From contig CAJPTB010000151.1 in assembly GCA_905373325.1 (NCBI GenBank), forward strand, positions 1 to 5,396: a stretch of DNA of 5,396 nucleotides, given 5' to 3'. The notes beneath the pieces are model-generated. The model saw nothing but the letters and a program-made list of their open reading frames with translations, was not told where the DNA came from and did no database searches. The DNA comes from an uncultured Ancrocorticia sp. Its GTDB lineage: Bacteria > Actinomycetota > Actinomycetes > Actinomycetales > Actinomycetaceae. A program made the translations under genes and the position numbers. Positions 4,972 through 5,396 of this stretch are shown here, in pieces. Within the stretch, counting starts at the first letter, position 1, and each line of letters opens with the position of its first letter.

Positions 4972-5396
4972 TTACCTGGGAGTCATGCAAAGAAGCTCTG
5001 CCAGAAGGTCCACGGCCGCTTTGACGGACTGGGCTCGGACGTCCGACCGGCCGCCGGAGAAACGGCAAAGACGCGCGCGCTCCCCCAGCTTTCCCGCGCA
5101 TGCGACCCACACGGTTCCGGCCGCATGCCCGTCTGCCGGGCCCGGCCCGGCGACGCCGGTGGTGGCAAGGGCGACGTCGGCCCCCAGAAGCCCGCAGGCG
5201 CCGCGCGCCATATCGAGGGCGACACGCTCTTCCACGGGCCCCTTCGTTCGAAGCAATTCGCCATCGACTCCCAGAATCGAGGCTTTGAGATCCACTGCGT
5301 ATGCGGTGACGGAGCCCCGAAGCACTGCGGAGGCGCCCGGAATCTCGACGAAAGCCGAGCACAGCGCTCCGCCGGTGAGAGATTCGGCGCAGGCGA
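4972..5396 (-). CDS. cinA: CinA C-terminal domain / nicotinamide-nucleotide amidase PncC (5' end cut by window)
   Basis: This family hydrolyses nicotinamide mononucleotide to nicotinate mononucleotide, recycling pyridine nucleotides. In actinobacteria the gene often sits just upstream of clgR-recA and was historically called competence/damage-inducible. 140 codons are visible. They hold the signature AESLTGG (visible residues 3-9, with the conserved Ser), GSVTAYAVDLKASILGV (27-43, the SV..Y...K block of the active site), and TTGVAGPGPADGHAAGTVWVA (78-98), followed by a normal C-terminus ending in TAA at 4972-4974. The start lies off the right edge, so I cannot tell whether this is a stand-alone amidase of about 160 residues or full-length CinA with the N-terminal MoCF-like domain. 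Its stop is 108 bases before clgR, a gap with its own promoter signal, and no clear terminator follows it. Confidence 0.92.
   Translation of the reverse strand, partial: ACAESLTGGALCSAFVEIPGASAVLRGSVTAYAVDLKASILGVDGELLRTKGPVEERVALDMARGACGLLGADVALATTGVAGPGPADGHAAGTVWVACAGKLGERARLCRFSGGRSDVRAQSVKAAVDLLAELLCMTPR

Overview
The window is a G+C-rich segment of an actinobacterial chromosome. Every gene I can support lies on the minus strand. In transcription order (high to low coordinate) they are: 3' part of cinA/pncC, a clgR-type regulator, a DUF3046 protein, recA, recX, miaB and the 5' part of miaA. This order (cinA - clgR - DUF3046 - recA - recX - miaB - miaA) is a well-known actinobacterial arrangement, and DUF3046 and ClgR are themselves actinobacterial families. 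MiaB, RecA and ClgR all read like actinobacterial orthologues. I cannot fix the genus. The mycobacterial PspA/35-kDa gene that follows clgR in Mycobacterium is absent here, and recA carries no intein.

Layout. 4972-5396 is the C-terminal amidase domain of CinA. 4864-4971 is a regulatory gap with an ECF-sigma-like promoter (GGAAC-N18-GTT) and two short palindromes. 4471-4863 is clgR, whose stop overlaps the GTG start of the DUF3046 gene (4248-4484) by 14 bases. 3951-4247 is the recA control region. 2904-3950 is recA, 2390-2923 recX (overlapping recA or starting 4 bases after it), 823-2367 miaB, and 1-799 miaA, which runs off the window. The gaps recX-miaB (22 bases) and miaB-miaA (23 bases) and the absence of a visible terminator suggest one recA-recX-miaB-miaA transcription unit. 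It would join SOS recombination (RecA and its modulator RecX) to tRNA A37 modification: MiaA makes i6A and MiaB converts it to ms2i6A.

The most informative part is the 297 bases upstream of recA. In transcription order I see a distal promoter whose spacer contains a near-consensus actinobacterial LexA box; a perfect 11-bp inverted repeat followed by TTTT, which looks like an intrinsic terminator or attenuator; a proximal promoter matching the RecA-NDp (PafBC-dependent) consensus with the exact N8 spacing, its -35-like element abutting the T-tract; and then the recA ribosome binding site. A second, 9-bp inverted repeat links the base of the terminator to the edge of the recA Shine-Dalgarno, and only the distal transcript would contain both arms. 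This suggests that the LexA and LexA-independent promoters yield transcripts with different fates. The promoter types are known in actinobacteria; the terminator between them and the RBS-linked repeat are what deserve a check. I see no mobile element, CRISPR array, RNA gene or new defence-like system here.
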